Below are positions 9,649 through 19,770 of a stretch of DNA of 64,000 nucleotides, piece by piece. The first letter of the stretch is position 1. The number at the start of each line of letters is the position of its first letter. Origin of the DNA: Kitasatospora sp. NBC_01246 (GTDB lineage: Bacteria; Actinomycetota; Actinomycetes; Streptomycetales; Streptomycetaceae); NCBI RefSeq assembly GCF_036226505.1, contig NZ_CP108484.1, positions 186,001 through 250,000 on the forward strand, read 5' to 3'. A program made the position numbers and the translations under genes. The notes under the pieces were generated by a model. That model had not been told where the DNA came from, made no database searches, and worked only from the letters and a program-made list of their open reading frames with translations.

Positions 9649-9693
9649 CGGGACGGACGGGGTCGGGACAGACGGGGTCGGGAGGGACGGGGT
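9649..9693. repeat. Three tandem copies of a 15-bp repeat at the araA 3' end
   Basis: CGGGACGGACGGGGT, CGGGACAGACGGGGT and CGGGAGGGACGGGGT lie head to tail, ending at the araA stop codon. The copies differ by one or two bases. No function is evident; they fill most of the spacer between araA and galM. Confidence 0.6.
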
Positions 9694-11201
9694 CAGAAGC
9701 CCTGGGCCAGGCGGTGATAGGCCTGGTTCCAGCGCAGTTCCTTGGTGAACCGGCGGATGTTCGTGTCGTCGTCGATGACCAGGAGTTCCACGCCGAGCAT
9801 CTCGGCGAGGTCGTCGAGTTCCTCCGTGCCCAGCGCGCTGGAGAGCACGGTGTGGTGGGGGGCGCCGGCGGTCAGCCAGGCCTCGGTGGAGGTTCGCAGG
9901 TCAGGGCGCGGCTTCCAGACCGCGCGGGCGACGGGCAGGTTGGGCAGTGGCGCGGGCGGCTCGACCACGTCTATCTCGTTGGCGACCAGCCTGAAGCGGT
10001 CGCCCAGGTCGGCGAGACCGACCACCACCGCGGGACCGGGCTCGGCGTCGAAGACCAACCGGACCGGGTCCTCCCGGCCGCCGATGCCCAGGGGGTGGAC
10101 CTCGCAGGAAGGCCTGGCGGCAGCGATCGACGGGCACACCTCCAGCATGTGCGCGCCCAGGATCAACTCCCGCCCCGGCTCCAGGTGGTAGGTGTAGTCC
10201 TCCATGAACGACGTGCCACCGGGCAGGCCCGCACCGACCACCTTGAGCGTGCGCAGCAGGGTGGAGGTCTTCCAGTCGCCCTCGCCGCCGAAGCCGTAGC
10301 CGTCGGCCATCAGCCGCTGGACGGCGAGGCCGGGAAGCTGGCGCAGTGCGCCGAGGTCTTCGAAGTTGGTGGTGAAGGCGTGGAAGCCGCCCTGTTCGAG
10401 GAAGTGGCGCAGGCCGGCCTCGATCCGGGCGGCGTAGCGCAGGGCCGCGTGCTCCTCGCCGTCGGCGCGCAGTTCGGGGGCGAGGTGGTAGCTGTCCTGG
10501 TACTCCTCGACGAGCCGGGTGACGGTGCTGTCGTCCACGGCGTCGACGGCGGTGACGAGGTCGTTGACGCCGTAGGTGTTGACCGAGACGCCGAACCGCA
10601 GTTGGGCTTCGACCTTGTCGCCTTCGGTGACGGCGACGTCGCGCATGTTGTCGCCGAAGCGGGCGAGCCTGAGGGTGCTCAGTTCGGCGCGGCCGGCACC
10701 GGCCCGGGCCCAGGCGGCGATCCTGGCGGCGACGGCCGGGTCGCTGACGTGTCCGGCGACGGTCTTGCGGGGGACGCCGAGGCGGGTCTGGACGTGGCCG
10801 AACTCGCGGTCGCCGTGGGCGGCCTGGTTCAGGTTCATGAAGTCCATGTCGATGCTCTGCCAGGGCAGTTCGACGTTGGCCTGGGTGTGCAGGTGGAGCA
10901 GCGGCTTGCGCAGGGCGTCCAGGCCGGCGATCCACATCTTCGCCGGGGAGAAGGTGTGCATCCAGGCGATCAGGCCGATGCAGTCGTCCGTGGCGTTCGC
11001 GTCCAGGCAGATCCGCCGGATCGCGTCGGCGCCGGTGAGGACCGGCTTCCAGACGATCCGCACCGGGACGGCGGCGTCGCCGTCCAGGATGTCGGCGATC
11101 CGCCGGGACTGCTCCGCGACCTGGCGCAGCGTCTCCTCACCGTAGAGTGCCTGGCTGCCGGTCAGGAACCAGACCTCGCGGCCTGCGAATGCTTCGGTCA
11201 T
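9693..11201 (-). CDS. araA: L-arabinose isomerase
   Basis: 502 residues, the normal length of the family. It converts L-arabinose to L-ribulose, the first step of bacterial arabinose catabolism, in the cytoplasm with Mn2+. Recognisable features are [12 protein letters not shown] at the N-terminus, [29 protein letters not shown], and the metal-binding residues in GGEGDWKTS (Glu), FMEDYTYH (Glu), [11 protein letters not shown] (His) and PHHTVLS (His). The ATG overlaps the araD stop in an ATGA tetranucleotide, implying translational coupling. Last gene of the araB-araD-araA block, controlled from the double operator at 13772-13806. Confidence 0.97.
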   Translation of the reverse strand: MTEAFAGREVWFLTGSQALYGEETLRQVAEQSRRIADILDGDAAVPVRIVWKPVLTGADAIRRICLDANATDDCIGLIAWMHTFSPAKMWIAGLDALRKPLLHLHTQANVELPWQSIDMDFMNLNQAAHGDREFGHVQTRLGVPRKTVAGHVSDPAVAARIAAWARAGAGRAELSTLRLARFGDNMRDVAVTEGDKVEAQLRFGVSVNTYGVNDLVTAVDAVDDSTVTRLVEEYQDSYHLAPELRADGEEHAALRYAARIEAGLRHFLEQGGFHAFTTNFEDLGALRQLPGLAVQRLMADGYGFGGEGDWKTSTLLRTLKVVGAGLPGGTSFMEDYTYHLEPGRELILGAHMLEVCPSIAAARPSCEVHPLGIGGREDPVRLVFDAEPGPAVVVGLADLGDRFRLVANEIDVVEPPAPLPNLPVARAVWKPRPDLRTSTEAWLTAGAPHHTVLSSALGTEELDDLAEMLGVELLVIDDDTNIRRFTKELRWNQAYHRLAQGF

Positions 11202-11887
11202 CGGGGTTCGGCTCCTCGGTGGCCGGCGGGCTGCTGGCCGTAGACGTTCTGGTAGCGGTGGTTGAGGCGGTCGATGTCGGCCTGGGCGATCGGCGCCGGT
11301 TCACCGAGCTGGCGCGAGAGGTGCACGGTCCGCGCCACGTCCTCGCACATCACGGCGGCCTTCACCGCCGCCTTCGCGTCCTTGCCGATCGTGAACACAC
11401 CGTGGCTCTTCATCAGCACGGCGGGCGAGCGGTGGCCCTCCAGGGTCTCCACGATGCCCCGGCCGATCGAGTCGTCCCCGATCAGGGCGAACGGACCGAC
11501 CGGGATCTCCGCACCGAACTCGTCCGCCATCGCGGTCAGCACGCACGGCACCGCCTCACCCCGGGCCGCCCAGGCACAGGCATAGGTGGAATGGGTGTGC
11601 ACCACTCCCCCGACCTCGGGCATGTGCCGGTACACGTAGGCGTGCGCCGCCGTGTCGGAGGACGGCGCGTACCCGCCCTCGACGACGTTCCCGTCCAGGT
11701 CGCAGACGATCATGTTCTGAGGCGTCAGCTCGTCGTAGGAGACCCCGCTCGGCTTGATGACCAGCAGCTCCTCACCCGGGACCCGGGCCGAGACGTTGCC
11801 GGCGGTCCAGACCACCAGGTTGTACCGGACCAGCTCCTGGTGGAGGTCGCTGACCTGGCGGCGGATGAGGTCGATGGACGTTTTCAC
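11198..11887 (-). CDS. araD: L-ribulose-5-phosphate 4-epimerase
   Basis: 229-residue class II aldolase-like epimerase that turns L-ribulose 5-phosphate into D-xylulose 5-phosphate, the link to the pentose phosphate pathway. Landmarks are [46 protein letters not shown], and the zinc-binding histidines in [13 protein letters not shown] and [11 protein letters not shown]. The GTG start overlaps the araB stop by four bases (GTGA) and its own stop overlaps the araA ATG by four. The three proteins are therefore probably made from one transcript at matched levels. Confidence 0.96.
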   Translation of the reverse strand: MKTSIDLIRRQVSDLHQELVRYNLVVWTAGNVSARVPGEELLVIKPSGVSYDELTPQNMIVCDLDGNVVEGGYAPSSDTAAHAYVYRHMPEVGGVVHTHSTYACAWAARGEAVPCVLTAMADEFGAEIPVGPFALIGDDSIGRGIVETLEGHRSPAVLMKSHGVFTIGKDAKAAVKAAVMCEDVARTVHLSRQLGEPAPIAQADIDRLNHRYQNVYGQQPAGHRGAEPR

Positions 11888-13575
11888 GGGGCCTCGCTCG
11901 GTGTGGTCAGGGCGGCGTTGCGGATGTCGCGCAGGCGGTGCAGGAGCTTGTCGGGCCCGGTGCCGAAGTGGTCGTGCAGGGCGCGGTACTCGGCGAAGAG
12001 CAGGTCGTAGACGTCGGCGGCGGCCCGGTCGGGCTGGTACGCCCCGCGCCGTACCCGGCCCATCGCGGCGGCCGCGGCCCGTACGTCGGGGTAGGCCCCG
12101 GCGGCGACGGCGGCGTGGATCGCGGAGCCGAGCGCCGGGCCCTGCTCCGACGCGGCGACGGAGACAGGCCGGCGCAGGACGTCCGCGTAGATCCGCATCA
12201 GCAGGTCGTTCTTCTTGAGACCGCCCGTGACGATGAACTCGGTGACGGGGACGCCGCCCTGTTCCAGGGCCTCGACGATGACGCGGGTGCCGTAGGCGGT
12301 GGCCTCCAGCAGGGCGCGGTAGACCTCCTCGGGCCGGGTGGCCAGGGTGAGGCCGACGATCACCCCCGAGAGGTGGTGGTCGACCAGCGTCGAGCGGTTG
12401 CCGTTCATCCAGTCGAGCGCGACCAGGCCGTGGCCGCCGACCGGCTGGTCCGCGATCTTCCGGGTGAGCAGCTGGTGGAGGTCCTCGCCGTTCTCCTCGG
12501 CCTCGGCGAGGTAGTCGGCGGGAACGCCCTGGCGCAGCCACCAGGCGAAGATGTCGCCCACCGCGCTCTGGCCGGCCTCGTAGCCGTACGCGCCCTCGAC
12601 GATGCCGCCCTCGACCACGCCGCAGATCCCGGGGACGTCCGCGAGGGCGGCGCCGTTGATCACGTGACAGGTGGACGTGCCCATGATGGCAAGGAGCTGG
12701 CCGTTCTCGACCGCCTGCGCGGCGGGGGCGGCGACGTGCGCGTCGACGTTGCCCGCGGCGACCGCGATGCCTGCGGGCAGGCCGGTCCACTCCGCCGCCC
12801 GCGCGGTGAGCGAGCCGACCCGGGAGCCGAGCGGGGCGAGCGGGTGCTCCAGCCGGGTGCGGGCGAAGTCGGCGAAGTCGGGGTGCAGGGCGGCGAGGTA
12901 GTCCTCGCCCGGGTAGCCGCCGTCCTGATGGATGCCCTTGTAGCCGGCGGTGCAGGCGTTGCGGCTCTCGGCGCCGGTGAGCTGCCAGACGATCCAGTCG
13001 GCGGCCTCGATCCAGCGCGCGCACGCGTCGTACACGGCCTGGTCCTCCTCAAGGACCTGGAGGGCCTTGGCGTACTGCCACTCCGCGGAGATCTTCCCGC
13101 CGTAGCGGAGGATCCACTTCTCGCCCCGGGCGTGGGCCAGCGCGTTGATCCGGTCGGCCTGGCCCTGGGCGGCGTGGTGCTTCCACAGCTTGGGCCAGGC
13201 GTGCGGGCGGCCGGACCAGTGCCCGGTCTCGGCGAGCGGGGTGCCGTCGGCGAGCACCGGGAGGACCGTGCAGGCGGTGAAGTCGGTGGCGATGCCGATC
13301 ACCGCGGCCGGGTCGACGCCGGCGGCGGCGACGGCCGCGGGGACGGCGGTGCGCAGCACCTCGCGCCAGTCCTCGGGGTGCTGGAGCGCCCAGTCGGGCG
13401 GCAGGCGGCGGCCGGTGCCGGGCAGGCGGTCCTCGATGACGGCGTGGGGGTAGTCGTGGACGGCGGTGCCCAGTTCCTCACCGTCGCGCACGCGGACCAC
13501 CACGGCGCGGCCGGAGAGCGTTCCGAAGTCGACGCCTACGACGTATCTCTCCGAGTCCTGGGCGGCAGGAGTCAC
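11884..13575 (-). CDS. araB: L-ribulokinase
   Basis: 563-residue FGGY carbohydrate kinase that phosphorylates L-ribulose with ATP. It shows the FGGY/actin-fold start YVVGVDFGTLSGRAVVV, GIATDFTACTVLP, the LLAIMGTSTCHV region, YGYEAGQSAVGDIFAWW and the C-terminal phosphate loop VTGGLKKNDLLMRIYADVL with GPALGSAIHAAVAAG. Length matches E. coli AraB (566). The GTG at 13575 follows GAGGAA by six bases; a second GTG two codons upstream is the alternative. First gene of the ara operon, with a consensus-like promoter and two LacI-type operators about 200 bp upstream. Confidence 0.96.
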   Translation of the reverse strand: MTPAAQDSERYVVGVDFGTLSGRAVVVRVRDGEELGTAVHDYPHAVIEDRLPGTGRRLPPDWALQHPEDWREVLRTAVPAAVAAAGVDPAAVIGIATDFTACTVLPVLADGTPLAETGHWSGRPHAWPKLWKHHAAQGQADRINALAHARGEKWILRYGGKISAEWQYAKALQVLEEDQAVYDACARWIEAADWIVWQLTGAESRNACTAGYKGIHQDGGYPGEDYLAALHPDFADFARTRLEHPLAPLGSRVGSLTARAAEWTGLPAGIAVAAGNVDAHVAAPAAQAVENGQLLAIMGTSTCHVINGAALADVPGICGVVEGGIVEGAYGYEAGQSAVGDIFAWWLRQGVPADYLAEAEENGEDLHQLLTRKIADQPVGGHGLVALDWMNGNRSTLVDHHLSGVIVGLTLATRPEEVYRALLEATAYGTRVIVEALEQGGVPVTEFIVTGGLKKNDLLMRIYADVLRRPVSVAASEQGPALGSAIHAAVAAGAYPDVRAAAAAMGRVRRGAYQPDRAAADVYDLLFAEYRALHDHFGTGPDKLLHRLRDIRNAALTTPSEAP

Positions 13576-13880
13576 GGTCACTTCCTCATCCTTCGTACGA
13601 CCGGTGTTGTCACCTGTCGCCGGCGCGGCCCAAATCCGGGGCAGGGCAGGGCGCGCCGACGACAGGATCCGTTCCGCTGCCTCTCCCTCAGGAGGACGGA
13701 ACGAGTGGCCGCCGGCGGCGCGGGGAAGCGGGGCTTTCAGCGCCTCGCCGGCGGAGTGGGAAGGGCGCTGTTGTTCACGCTCACAGGAATTGTTAGCGCT
13801 CACAATCCTGGTGTCAAGGGAAAGTTCACGGCATCGCACCGGCACACCGGGCGGTCAGGGGCTCGCGGACCCCCGTCGCT
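13576..13880. other. Control region and leader upstream of araB
   Basis: It contains the promoter and double operator described separately, then a leader of about 200 nt before the araB start. No small gene or riboswitch was recognised in the leader, and no hairpin after lacI-2 is strong enough to call a terminator. Confidence 0.4.
13772..13817 (-). promoter_or_regulatory. ara operon promoter with tandem LacI-type operators
   Basis: On the minus strand TTGACA (13812-13817) is followed 17 bases later by AACAAT (13789-13794). The operator ATTGTTAGCGCTCACAAT (13789-13806) fills the spacer and -10 region. A second copy, TGTTCACGCTCACA (13772-13785), starts three bases further downstream. Centre-to-centre spacing is about two helical turns, allowing dimers to bind on the same face. 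This is the only promoter in the island with two sites. Confidence 0.75.
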
Positions 13881-14912
13881 TCAACGCCGGGCGACCGGGC
13901 GCACGCTGCGGCGCAGCACCATCTCCGGAGAGATCTTCACCTGGGCCCGCGCGGGCGTGACGCCCTCCAGCTCTCCGACGAGCAGCTCCAGGGCTCTGCG
14001 GCCGAGTTCGCCGAAGTCCTGCCGCACGGTGGTCAGCGGCGGGATGAAGTAGGCGGCCTCCGGGATGTCGTCGAAGCCGACCACGCTGATGTCGTCCGGC
14101 ACCGACCTCCCGGCCTCGTGCAGGGCGCGCAGCAGGCCGAGGGCCATGTGGTCGTTGGCGCAGAAGACGGCGGTGACATCCGCCAGTTCCGCGATCCGCA
14201 GGCCGGCCTGGTAGCCGGAGCGGGCGCTCCAGTCGCCGCGTTCGACGGCCGGCACCGGGGCTCCGGCCGCCTGCAGCGCACCGCGCCAGCCCTCCTCGCG
14301 GTCCTGGCTCTCCAGCCAGTTCGCCGGCCCTGCCACGTGGTGCACCGTGCGGTGGCCCAGGTCGAGCAGGTACCCGGTGACCTCCCCGGCACCGGCGCGG
14401 TTGCCCACCGACACCATGGGCACCCGGGTCTGGTTGCCCGAGCCGACCGCGACGACCGGCACCGAGCTGGAGAGCCGGGCCACCGCGCTGACGCCGGAGG
14501 TCTGCGGTGCGATCACCAGGACGCCCTCCACGCCCTGGTCGCGCAGCCGGTCCACGGCCTCCTGGACCGAACGGCCGTCCAGGGATCGCAGACTGGACAC
14601 GCTCACGAAGTACCCGGCACTGCGCGCGGCCCGCTCGATGCCGTCCAGCATCGAGGCCGGACCGTAGAGGGTCGAGTCGAAGCTGACCACGCCGAGGGTC
14701 TGCGAGCGGCGGGTCACCAGCGCCCGGGCGGCCGAGTTGGGCCGGTAGTCCAGCTCCCGGATGGCGGCCAGCACGCGCTCGCGGGTGTCCGGCCGGACGT
14801 GCGGGGCACCGTTGAGCACCCGGGACACCGTCTGGTGGGACACGCCTGCCAGTTTCGCCACATCCGCCATCACGGGCTGGCGCTGTTCCGTCCCGGTGCT
14901 GTCGGTTCCCAC
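13881..14912 (-). CDS. LacI-family transcriptional repressor 2 (paralogue of the product at 920-1951)
   Basis: 343-residue LacI/GalR repressor. The helix-turn-helix reads MADVAKLAGVSHQTVSRVLN and GAPHVRPDTRERVLAAIREL, identical in the DNA-contact positions to repressor 1. The effector domain has the same landmarks (FCANDHMALGLLRALHEA, GFDDIPEAAYF) but many substitutions in the core. Examples are APQTSGVSAVARLSSS against APQISAVGVLARLSSS, and VTGYLLDLGHR against ATRHLLDLGHR. The GTG start is preceded by AAGGGGA, conserved with the paralogue. It lies between the ara operon, which it precedes on the same strand, and the divergent ABC importer, so it is the natural regulator of both. The shared operator predicts competition or co-regulation with repressor 1. 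Confidence 0.93.
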   Translation of the reverse strand: MGTDSTGTEQRQPVMADVAKLAGVSHQTVSRVLNGAPHVRPDTRERVLAAIRELDYRPNSAARALVTRRSQTLGVVSFDSTLYGPASMLDGIERAARSAGYFVSVSSLRSLDGRSVQEAVDRLRDQGVEGVLVIAPQTSGVSAVARLSSSVPVVAVGSGNQTRVPMVSVGNRAGAGEVTGYLLDLGHRTVHHVAGPANWLESQDREEGWRGALQAAGAPVPAVERGDWSARSGYQAGLRIAELADVTAVFCANDHMALGLLRALHEAGRSVPDDISVVGFDDIPEAAYFIPPLTTVRQDFGELGRRALELLVGELEGVTPARAQVKISPEMVLRRSVRPVARR

Positions 14913-15177
14913 TCGCAGTCCCCTTCTTCGGCTGCGCACCACAGTACGCGACCGGGCCCCCACCGATGCGTCACCTCCGGGCCGGCGGAGGCGCTCCTCC
15001 CCACCGGGCGTCCGGGCGCCGGACCGACAGGCCGCCGGACCCGCTGACCGCCGCCCCGGCCGCGCGGCGGTGGAACGTGAACCAACCGACGGCCGTCGGC
15101 AACGGCCCGCGGCCCCGGCTCCACGCCCGGCGAGGAGGTTGTCCCGCCCCGGGGATCCAACGATGCACCGGCAACCC
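14913..15177. other. Left part of the divergent intergenic region between lacI-2 and the ABC importer
   Basis: 436 bp separate the two divergent starts. This part shows no gene; the promoter and operator of the importer follow at 15178-15206. No clear promoter for lacI-2 itself was recognised. Confidence 0.4.
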
Positions 15178-15206
15178 TTGACTCCGCCGATGTGAGCGTT
15201 AACACT
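15178..15206 (+). promoter_or_regulatory. Promoter with LacI-type operator for the monosaccharide ABC importer
   Basis: TTGACT (15178-15183) is followed by a 17-base spacer and AACACT (15201-15206). The operator TGTGAGCGTTAACA (15191-15204) fills the spacer and overlaps the -10, the same layout as the ara promoter. It lies 145 bp upstream of the binding-protein start. Confidence 0.72.
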
Positions 15207-15348
15207 CATGTCACGCCAGGCCACGGCGACCGTAACCCCGGTGCCCCACGGCACGAGGGCCCCGTCCCCGGCCGGCCCCGCCCGACCGCTCCCAGTCGCC
15301 CGCCCATGGTCGCTCTGTGCCGGTCGCGGAACCATCACTGGAGGAACT

Positions 15349-16443
15349 GTGCGGAAGATTTCGGCGAGCCTCGTCGCCGCAGGCCTGATCCTGTCGTTGG
15401 CGGCCTGCGGCCAGAGCGCCAACGGCGCCGGCGACGGTCCGGCCAAGGGGGACGCGAAGGGCGGCCTCATCGGCATCGCCATGCCGACCAAGTCGTCGGA
15501 GCGCTGGATCGCCGACGGCACCAACATGGTCAAGGAGTTCCAGGCCAAGGGCTACAAGACCGACCTGCAGTACGGGGACAACGTGGTGGAGAACCAGGTC
15601 TCCCAGGTGGAGAACATGATCACCAAGGGTGCCAGACTGCTGGTGATCGCCGCCATCGACGGATCCTCGCTCACCAACGTGCTGCAGAAGGCCGCCGACG
15701 CGCACATCCCGGTCATCTCCTACGACCGGCTGATCCGCGGCACCGGTAACGTCGACTACTACGCCACCTTCGACAACTACAAGGTGGGCGTGCTCCAGGG
15801 CGGCTACATCGTCGACAAGCTCGGACTCAAGGACGGCAAGGGCCCGTTCAACGTCGAGCTGTTCGCGGGCTCGCCGGACGACAACAACGCCAACTTCTTC
15901 TTCAACGGCGCGATGAGCGTCCTCAAGCCGTACATCGACGACAAGAAGCTCGTGGTCCAGAGCGGCCAGACCGCCTTCAACCAGGTCGCCACCCTGCGCT
16001 GGGACGGCGGTCTCGCCCAGTCCCGGATGGACAACCTGCTGAGCAAGTCGTACACCGCCGCCCGCGTCGACGCCGTGCTCTCGCCGTACGACGGCATCTC
16101 GATCGGCATCCTCTCCTCCCTCAAGGGTGTCGGCTACGGCGCCGGGAAGTCGCTGCCGGTCGTCACGGGTCAGGACGCGGAACTGGCGTCGGTGAAGTCG
16201 ATCATCGCGGGCGAGCAGACCCAGACGGTCTACAAGGACACCCGCCAACTCGCCAAGGCGGCCGTCCAGATGGGCGACGCGCTGCTGACCGGCGGCAAGC
16301 CCGAGGTCAACGACACCAGCCAGTACGACAACGGCGTCAAGACCGTCCCGGCGCAGCTCCTCCAGCCGGTCAGCGTCGACAAGGACAACTACCGGAAGGT
16401 CCTGGTGGACAGCGGCCAGTACACCGCAGACCAGCTCAAGTAA
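15349..16443 (+). CDS. ChvE-type monosaccharide-binding lipoprotein of an ABC importer
   Basis: 364-residue substrate-binding lipoprotein; the signal peptide ends in lipobox LAAC (Cys20). The mature part begins [20 protein letters not shown] and contains [52 protein letters not shown] and [19 protein letters not shown]. These are the hallmarks of ChvE/XylF proteins that bind several aldoses (galactose, glucose, xylose, arabinose). The GTG start is preceded by GGAGG. First gene of a three-gene operon with the ATPase and permease downstream. Its promoter carries the LacI operator, so it is likely induced together with the ara genes. L-arabinose and/or D-xylose are the expected ligands. Confidence 0.95.
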   Translation: MRKISASLVAAGLILSLAACGQSANGAGDGPAKGDAKGGLIGIAMPTKSSERWIADGTNMVKEFQAKGYKTDLQYGDNVVENQVSQVENMITKGARLLVIAAIDGSSLTNVLQKAADAHIPVISYDRLIRGTGNVDYYATFDNYKVGVLQGGYIVDKLGLKDGKGPFNVELFAGSPDDNNANFFFNGAMSVLKPYIDDKKLVVQSGQTAFNQVATLRWDGGLAQSRMDNLLSKSYTAARVDAVLSPYDGISIGILSSLKGVGYGAGKSLPVVTGQDAELASVKSIIAGEQTQTVYKDTRQLAKAAVQMGDALLTGGKPEVNDTSQYDNGVKTVPAQLLQPVSVDKDNYRKVLVDSGQYTADQLK

Positions 16444-16478
16444 CCCCGAGGCCCGGCTGACGGGCCAGGCGTCGACAC

Positions 16479-16518
16479 GGTGGTGCGAGGTGCGGGAGAT
16501 CCCCCGCACCGCACCACC
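16479..16518 (+). terminator. Intercistronic hairpin between binding protein and ATPase genes
   Basis: GGTGGTGCG/CGCACCACC and GGTGCGGG/CCCGCACC arms form a near-perfect stem of about 16 bp with a short AGATC-type loop. Such hairpins after binding-protein genes usually stabilise the upstream mRNA or partly stop transcription, giving more binding protein than ATPase and permease. Confidence 0.65.
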
Positions 16519-16541
16519 CCGAACGATACGGATGCACAGCC

Positions 16542-18089
16542 ATGGCCGGACCCGTTCTCGAAATGCGGTCGATCAGCAAGTCGTTCCCCGGCGTCAAGGC
16601 GCTCTCCCAGGTCAACCTGACCGTCTCGGCGGGCCAGGTGCACGCCGTCTGCGGTGAGAACGGCGCCGGCAAGTCCACCCTGATGAAGGTGCTCAGCGGG
16701 GTCTACCCGCACGGCAGTTACGAGGGCGAGATCCTCTTCGAGGGCGAACCCTGCCGGTTCAAGGACATCCGGGCCAGCGAGCGGCTCGGCATCGCGATCA
16801 TCCACCAGGAGCTCGCCCTGGTGCCCTACCTGTCCATCGCCGAGAACATCTTCCTCGGCAACGAGCACGCCAGCCGGGGCATCATCAGCTGGCACCGGAC
16901 CCTCACCCACGCCGCCGAACTGCTCCGGCAGGTCGGCCTCGACGAGAGCCCCCACACCAGGGTCGCCGATCTCGGGGTCGGCAAGCAGCAGTTGGTCGAG
17001 ATCGCCAAAGCGCTGGCCAAGGAGGTCAAACTGCTCATCCTGGACGAGCCGACCGCCGCGCTGAACGACGAGGACAGCCGCAAGCTGCTCGACCTGATCC
17101 TGGAACTCAAGGCGCGCGGCATCTCGTGCATCATCATCTCGCACAAGCTGAACGAGATCGCCCGGGTCGCGGACGCCGTGACCATCCTGCGCGACGGCCG
17201 GACCATCGAGACCATCGCGATCGGCTCCGAGGGCATCTCCGAGGAGCGGATCATCCGCGGCATGGTCGGCCGCGACCTGGAACACCGCTACCCCGAGCGC
17301 ACCCGGGACGTCGGCGAGGTCGCGTTCGAGGTCGAGGACTGGAGCGTCCGGCACCCGATCGACCAGCAGCGCACGGTGGTGGACGGAGCCTCGCTCAACG
17401 TGCGGCGCGGCGAGATCGTCGGCATCGCCGGCCTGATGGGCGCCGGCCGCACCGAGCTGGCCATGAGCGTGTTCGGCCGTTCGTACGGCCGGTGGGCCGG
17501 CGGCCGGGTGCGGCTGCACGGCCGGGAGATCCGCACCCGTACGGTGCCCGAAGCGATCGGGCACGGCATCGCGTACGTCACCGAGGACCGCAAACAACTC
17601 GGTCTCAACCTCATCGACGACATCAGCCGGAACATCTCGCTGAGCGCGCTCGGCAAGGTCACCCGGTTCGGCCGGGTCGACCGGCACGAGGAGACCCGGG
17701 TCGCCGAGACCTTCCGACGGACGATGAACATCAAGGCGCCGACGGTGTTCACCCGGACCGGCACGCTCAGCGGCGGCAACCAGCAGAAGGTCGTCCTCAG
17801 CAAGTGGATCTTCGCCGGACCGGAGGTGCTGATCCTCGACGAGCCCACCCGCGGCATCGACGTCGGCGCGAAGGCGGAGATCTACACCGTCATCGCCGAA
17901 CTCGCCGCCCAGGGCAAGGCCGTGCTCGTCATCTCGTCCGAACTCCCCGAACTCCTGGGTCTGTGCGACCGGATCTACACCATGGCCGAAGGCCGGATCA
18001 CCGGTGAGGTGGCCCGGGCGGACGCCACCCAGGAATCCCTCATGCGGCTCATGACCATGAGCGCCGCATCCAGCAACGAGCAGGTGTGA
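16542..18089 (+). CDS. Monosaccharide ABC importer ATP-binding protein, two ABC domains (MmsA/XylG/GguA type)
   Basis: 515 residues with two fused nucleotide-binding domains, as in CUT2 sugar importers. Domain 1: Walker [10 protein letters not shown], signature [13 protein letters not shown] (the LSGGQ motif replaced, as is usual for the first domain), Walker [12 protein letters not shown] and His switch ISHKL. Domain 2: a degenerate Walker [10 protein letters not shown], signature LSGGNQQKV, Walker [15 protein letters not shown], then [14 protein letters not shown]. These deviations are normal for the family. It energises import with the permease encoded three bases downstream. The ATG at 16542 lies 98 bp after the binding-protein stop, beyond the hairpin. 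Confidence 0.96.
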   Translation: MAGPVLEMRSISKSFPGVKALSQVNLTVSAGQVHAVCGENGAGKSTLMKVLSGVYPHGSYEGEILFEGEPCRFKDIRASERLGIAIIHQELALVPYLSIAENIFLGNEHASRGIISWHRTLTHAAELLRQVGLDESPHTRVADLGVGKQQLVEIAKALAKEVKLLILDEPTAALNDEDSRKLLDLILELKARGISCIIISHKLNEIARVADAVTILRDGRTIETIAIGSEGISEERIIRGMVGRDLEHRYPERTRDVGEVAFEVEDWSVRHPIDQQRTVVDGASLNVRRGEIVGIAGLMGAGRTELAMSVFGRSYGRWAGGRVRLHGREIRTRTVPEAIGHGIAYVTEDRKQLGLNLIDDISRNISLSALGKVTRFGRVDRHEETRVAETFRRTMNIKAPTVFTRTGTLSGGNQQKVVLSKWIFAGPEVLILDEPTRGIDVGAKAEIYTVIAELAAQGKAVLVISSELPELLGLCDRIYTMAEGRITGEVARADATQESLMRLMTMSAASSNEQV

Positions 18090-18092
18090 GGC

Positions 18093-19328
18093 ATGGCCCA
18101 GACCGAGATCATCCCGGATTCGTCCCCGAAGGCACCGCGGGGCGGCCCGAGCCCGTCCGTCGGCGGCGTGCTGGCCCGCGCGCTGAGCGGCAACGTACGC
18201 CAGTACGGCATGCTGGTCGCTCTCGCACTCATCGTGCTGCTCTTCCAGTTCTGGACCGACGGCATCCTGCTCCAGCCGCTCAACATCACCAACCTGATCC
18301 AGCAGAACGGCTACATCCTCATCCTGGCGATCGGCATGATGATCGTCATCATCGCCGGGCACATCGACCTCTCGGTCGGTTCCCTGGCCGCGTTCGTCGG
18401 GGCGGCCGCCGCGGTGATGATGGTCAAGCACCACCTGCCCTGGCCCGTGGCGCTGCTGGCCGCGCTGGTGATCGGCGCGCTCGCCGGCGCCTGGCAGGGC
18501 TTCTGGATCGCCTACCTGGGCATCCCGTCGTTCATCGTCACCCTGGCGGGCATGCTGCTGTTCCGCGGCGGCACCCAGATCCTCCTCCAGGGGCAGTCGG
18601 TGGCGCCGTTCCCCAAGGGTTTCCAGAGCATCAGCAGCGGCTTCCTCCCCGAGGTGGGCCCGCACACCGACTACCACAACCTCACCCTGCTGCTGGGCCT
18701 CGCCGTGCTGGCCGTCGCGGTCCTCCAGGAGGTGCGCGGCCGGCGGCAGACCGCCTCGTACGGGCTGGAGCCGCTCCCGCTCGGGCTGTTCCTCGCCAAG
18801 CTCGCCGTGATCACCGCGGCCGTGGTGGTCTTCACGCTGCTGCTGGCCAGCTATCACGGCGTGCCGATCGTTCTGCTGATCCTCGGCGCGCTGCTGGTCG
18901 CCTTCGGCTATCTGATGCGCAACTCGATCATCGGGCGGCACACCTACGCCATCGGCGGCAACGAGGCGGCGGCCAAGCTGTCCGGGGTGAAGAGCAGGCG
19001 GGTCGTCTTCCTCGCCTTCACCAACATGGGCGTCCTCGCGGCGCTCGCCGGGCTGGTCTTCGCCGCGAGGCTCAACGCCGGCACGCCGCAGGCCGGCATC
19101 AACTTCGAGCTGGAGGCGATCGCCGCCGCGTTCATCGGCGGCGCCTCCGCCAGCGGCGGCGTGGGCACCGTGCTCGGCGCCATCATCGGCGGCCTGGTGC
19201 TGGGCGTGCTCAACAACGGCATGTCACTGGTCGGGATCGGCACCGACTACCAGCAGGTGATCAAGGGCCTGGTGCTGCTGGCGGCCGTCGGCTTCGACGT
19301 CTACAACAAGCGCAGGGCCGGCTCCTGA
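18093..19328 (+). CDS. Monosaccharide ABC importer permease (MmsB/XylH/GguB type)
   Basis: 411-residue inner-membrane permease with about ten hydrophobic segments. CUT2 hallmarks are ILILAIGMMIVIIAGHIDLSVGSLAAF, LGIPSFIVTLAGMLLFRGG, YAIGGNEAAAKLSGV and the C-terminal AIAAAFIGGASASGGVGT. The XylH-type long insertion between helices (about 190-250) is present. The start lies three bases after the ATPase stop, so the two are co-translated. A large hairpin about 95 bp after the stop ends the operon. Confidence 0.95.
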   Translation: MAQTEIIPDSSPKAPRGGPSPSVGGVLARALSGNVRQYGMLVALALIVLLFQFWTDGILLQPLNITNLIQQNGYILILAIGMMIVIIAGHIDLSVGSLAAFVGAAAAVMMVKHHLPWPVALLAALVIGALAGAWQGFWIAYLGIPSFIVTLAGMLLFRGGTQILLQGQSVAPFPKGFQSISSGFLPEVGPHTDYHNLTLLLGLAVLAVAVLQEVRGRRQTASYGLEPLPLGLFLAKLAVITAAVVVFTLLLASYHGVPIVLLILGALLVAFGYLMRNSIIGRHTYAIGGNEAAAKLSGVKSRRVVFLAFTNMGVLAALAGLVFAARLNAGTPQAGINFELEAIAAAFIGGASASGGVGTVLGAIIGGLVLGVLNNGMSLVGIGTDYQQVIKGLVLLAAVGFDVYNKRRAGS

Positions 19329-19422
19329 CCCGGGAACGGCTGCGCGGGGACGGGTGGGGCGCCTCCACCACCCGGCCCCCGACCGGGGGAACACCGCCGC
19401 CCGGCACGGCTCCCCCTAAATT

Positions 19423-19464
19423 CCGCGCCCCCGACCGTCCGCCACCGGACGGCCGGGGGCGCGG
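19423..19464 (+). terminator. Terminator of the ABC importer operon
   Basis: CCGCGCCCCC (19423-19432) pairs with GGGGGCGCGG (19455-19464) and an inner CCGTCCG pairs with CGGACGG around a four-base loop. Together they form a two-part stem of 17 bp. Confidence 0.8.
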
Positions 19465-19770
19465 ACGCGTCCCGGCCCGTCGCGGCCCCGCCCCGGCGCG
19501 CCGACGACCCGGGACGAGGCGTGGGTGTACCCAGGCGGCAGCCGGCTGCCGGACGCCCGGTGCGCCCTCGCGGTCCGGCCGGCCGGGCCGGCCGGCATCG
19601 GCGGAAAGTCCCGGGCGCACGGCAACCTTCGCTCCGCCGGCGGCAACTGACGGGTGGCACGAGGGCGGCACACCGCTCACGGGCCCGTCCGATCCCAGCG
19701 CCGCCCACCGCCGCGCGCCGCCGACCCGGGCGGCAGCGCCGCGGCGGCGCCGAAGCAAGGAGTAGCCCCC
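19465..19770. other. Upstream region of the GH74 gene
   Basis: About 300 bp with no supported gene. It contains the shared promoter-like element at 19620-19650 and the ribosome site AAGGAG before the GH74 start. No LacI operator or CebR box was seen. Confidence 0.5.
19620..19650 (+). promoter_or_regulatory. Promoter-like element shared with the expansin gene (copy A)
   Basis: CGGCAACCTT (19620-19629) is followed after a 16-base stretch by ACTGA. It matches copy B at 22491-22521 at 25 of 31 positions without gaps; the two blocks CGGCAACCTT and CCGGCGGC-N-ACTGA hold nearly all the conservation. The AAC-containing upstream block resembles -35 elements of ECF sigma factors. Recognition by the sigma factor encoded at 23738 is a hypothesis. 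Confidence 0.5.

Noticed and set aside
9649..9693. Three 15-bp repeats considered as regulator iterons
   Set aside because: They lie at the 3' end of araA and are not palindromic; no evidence for protein binding.
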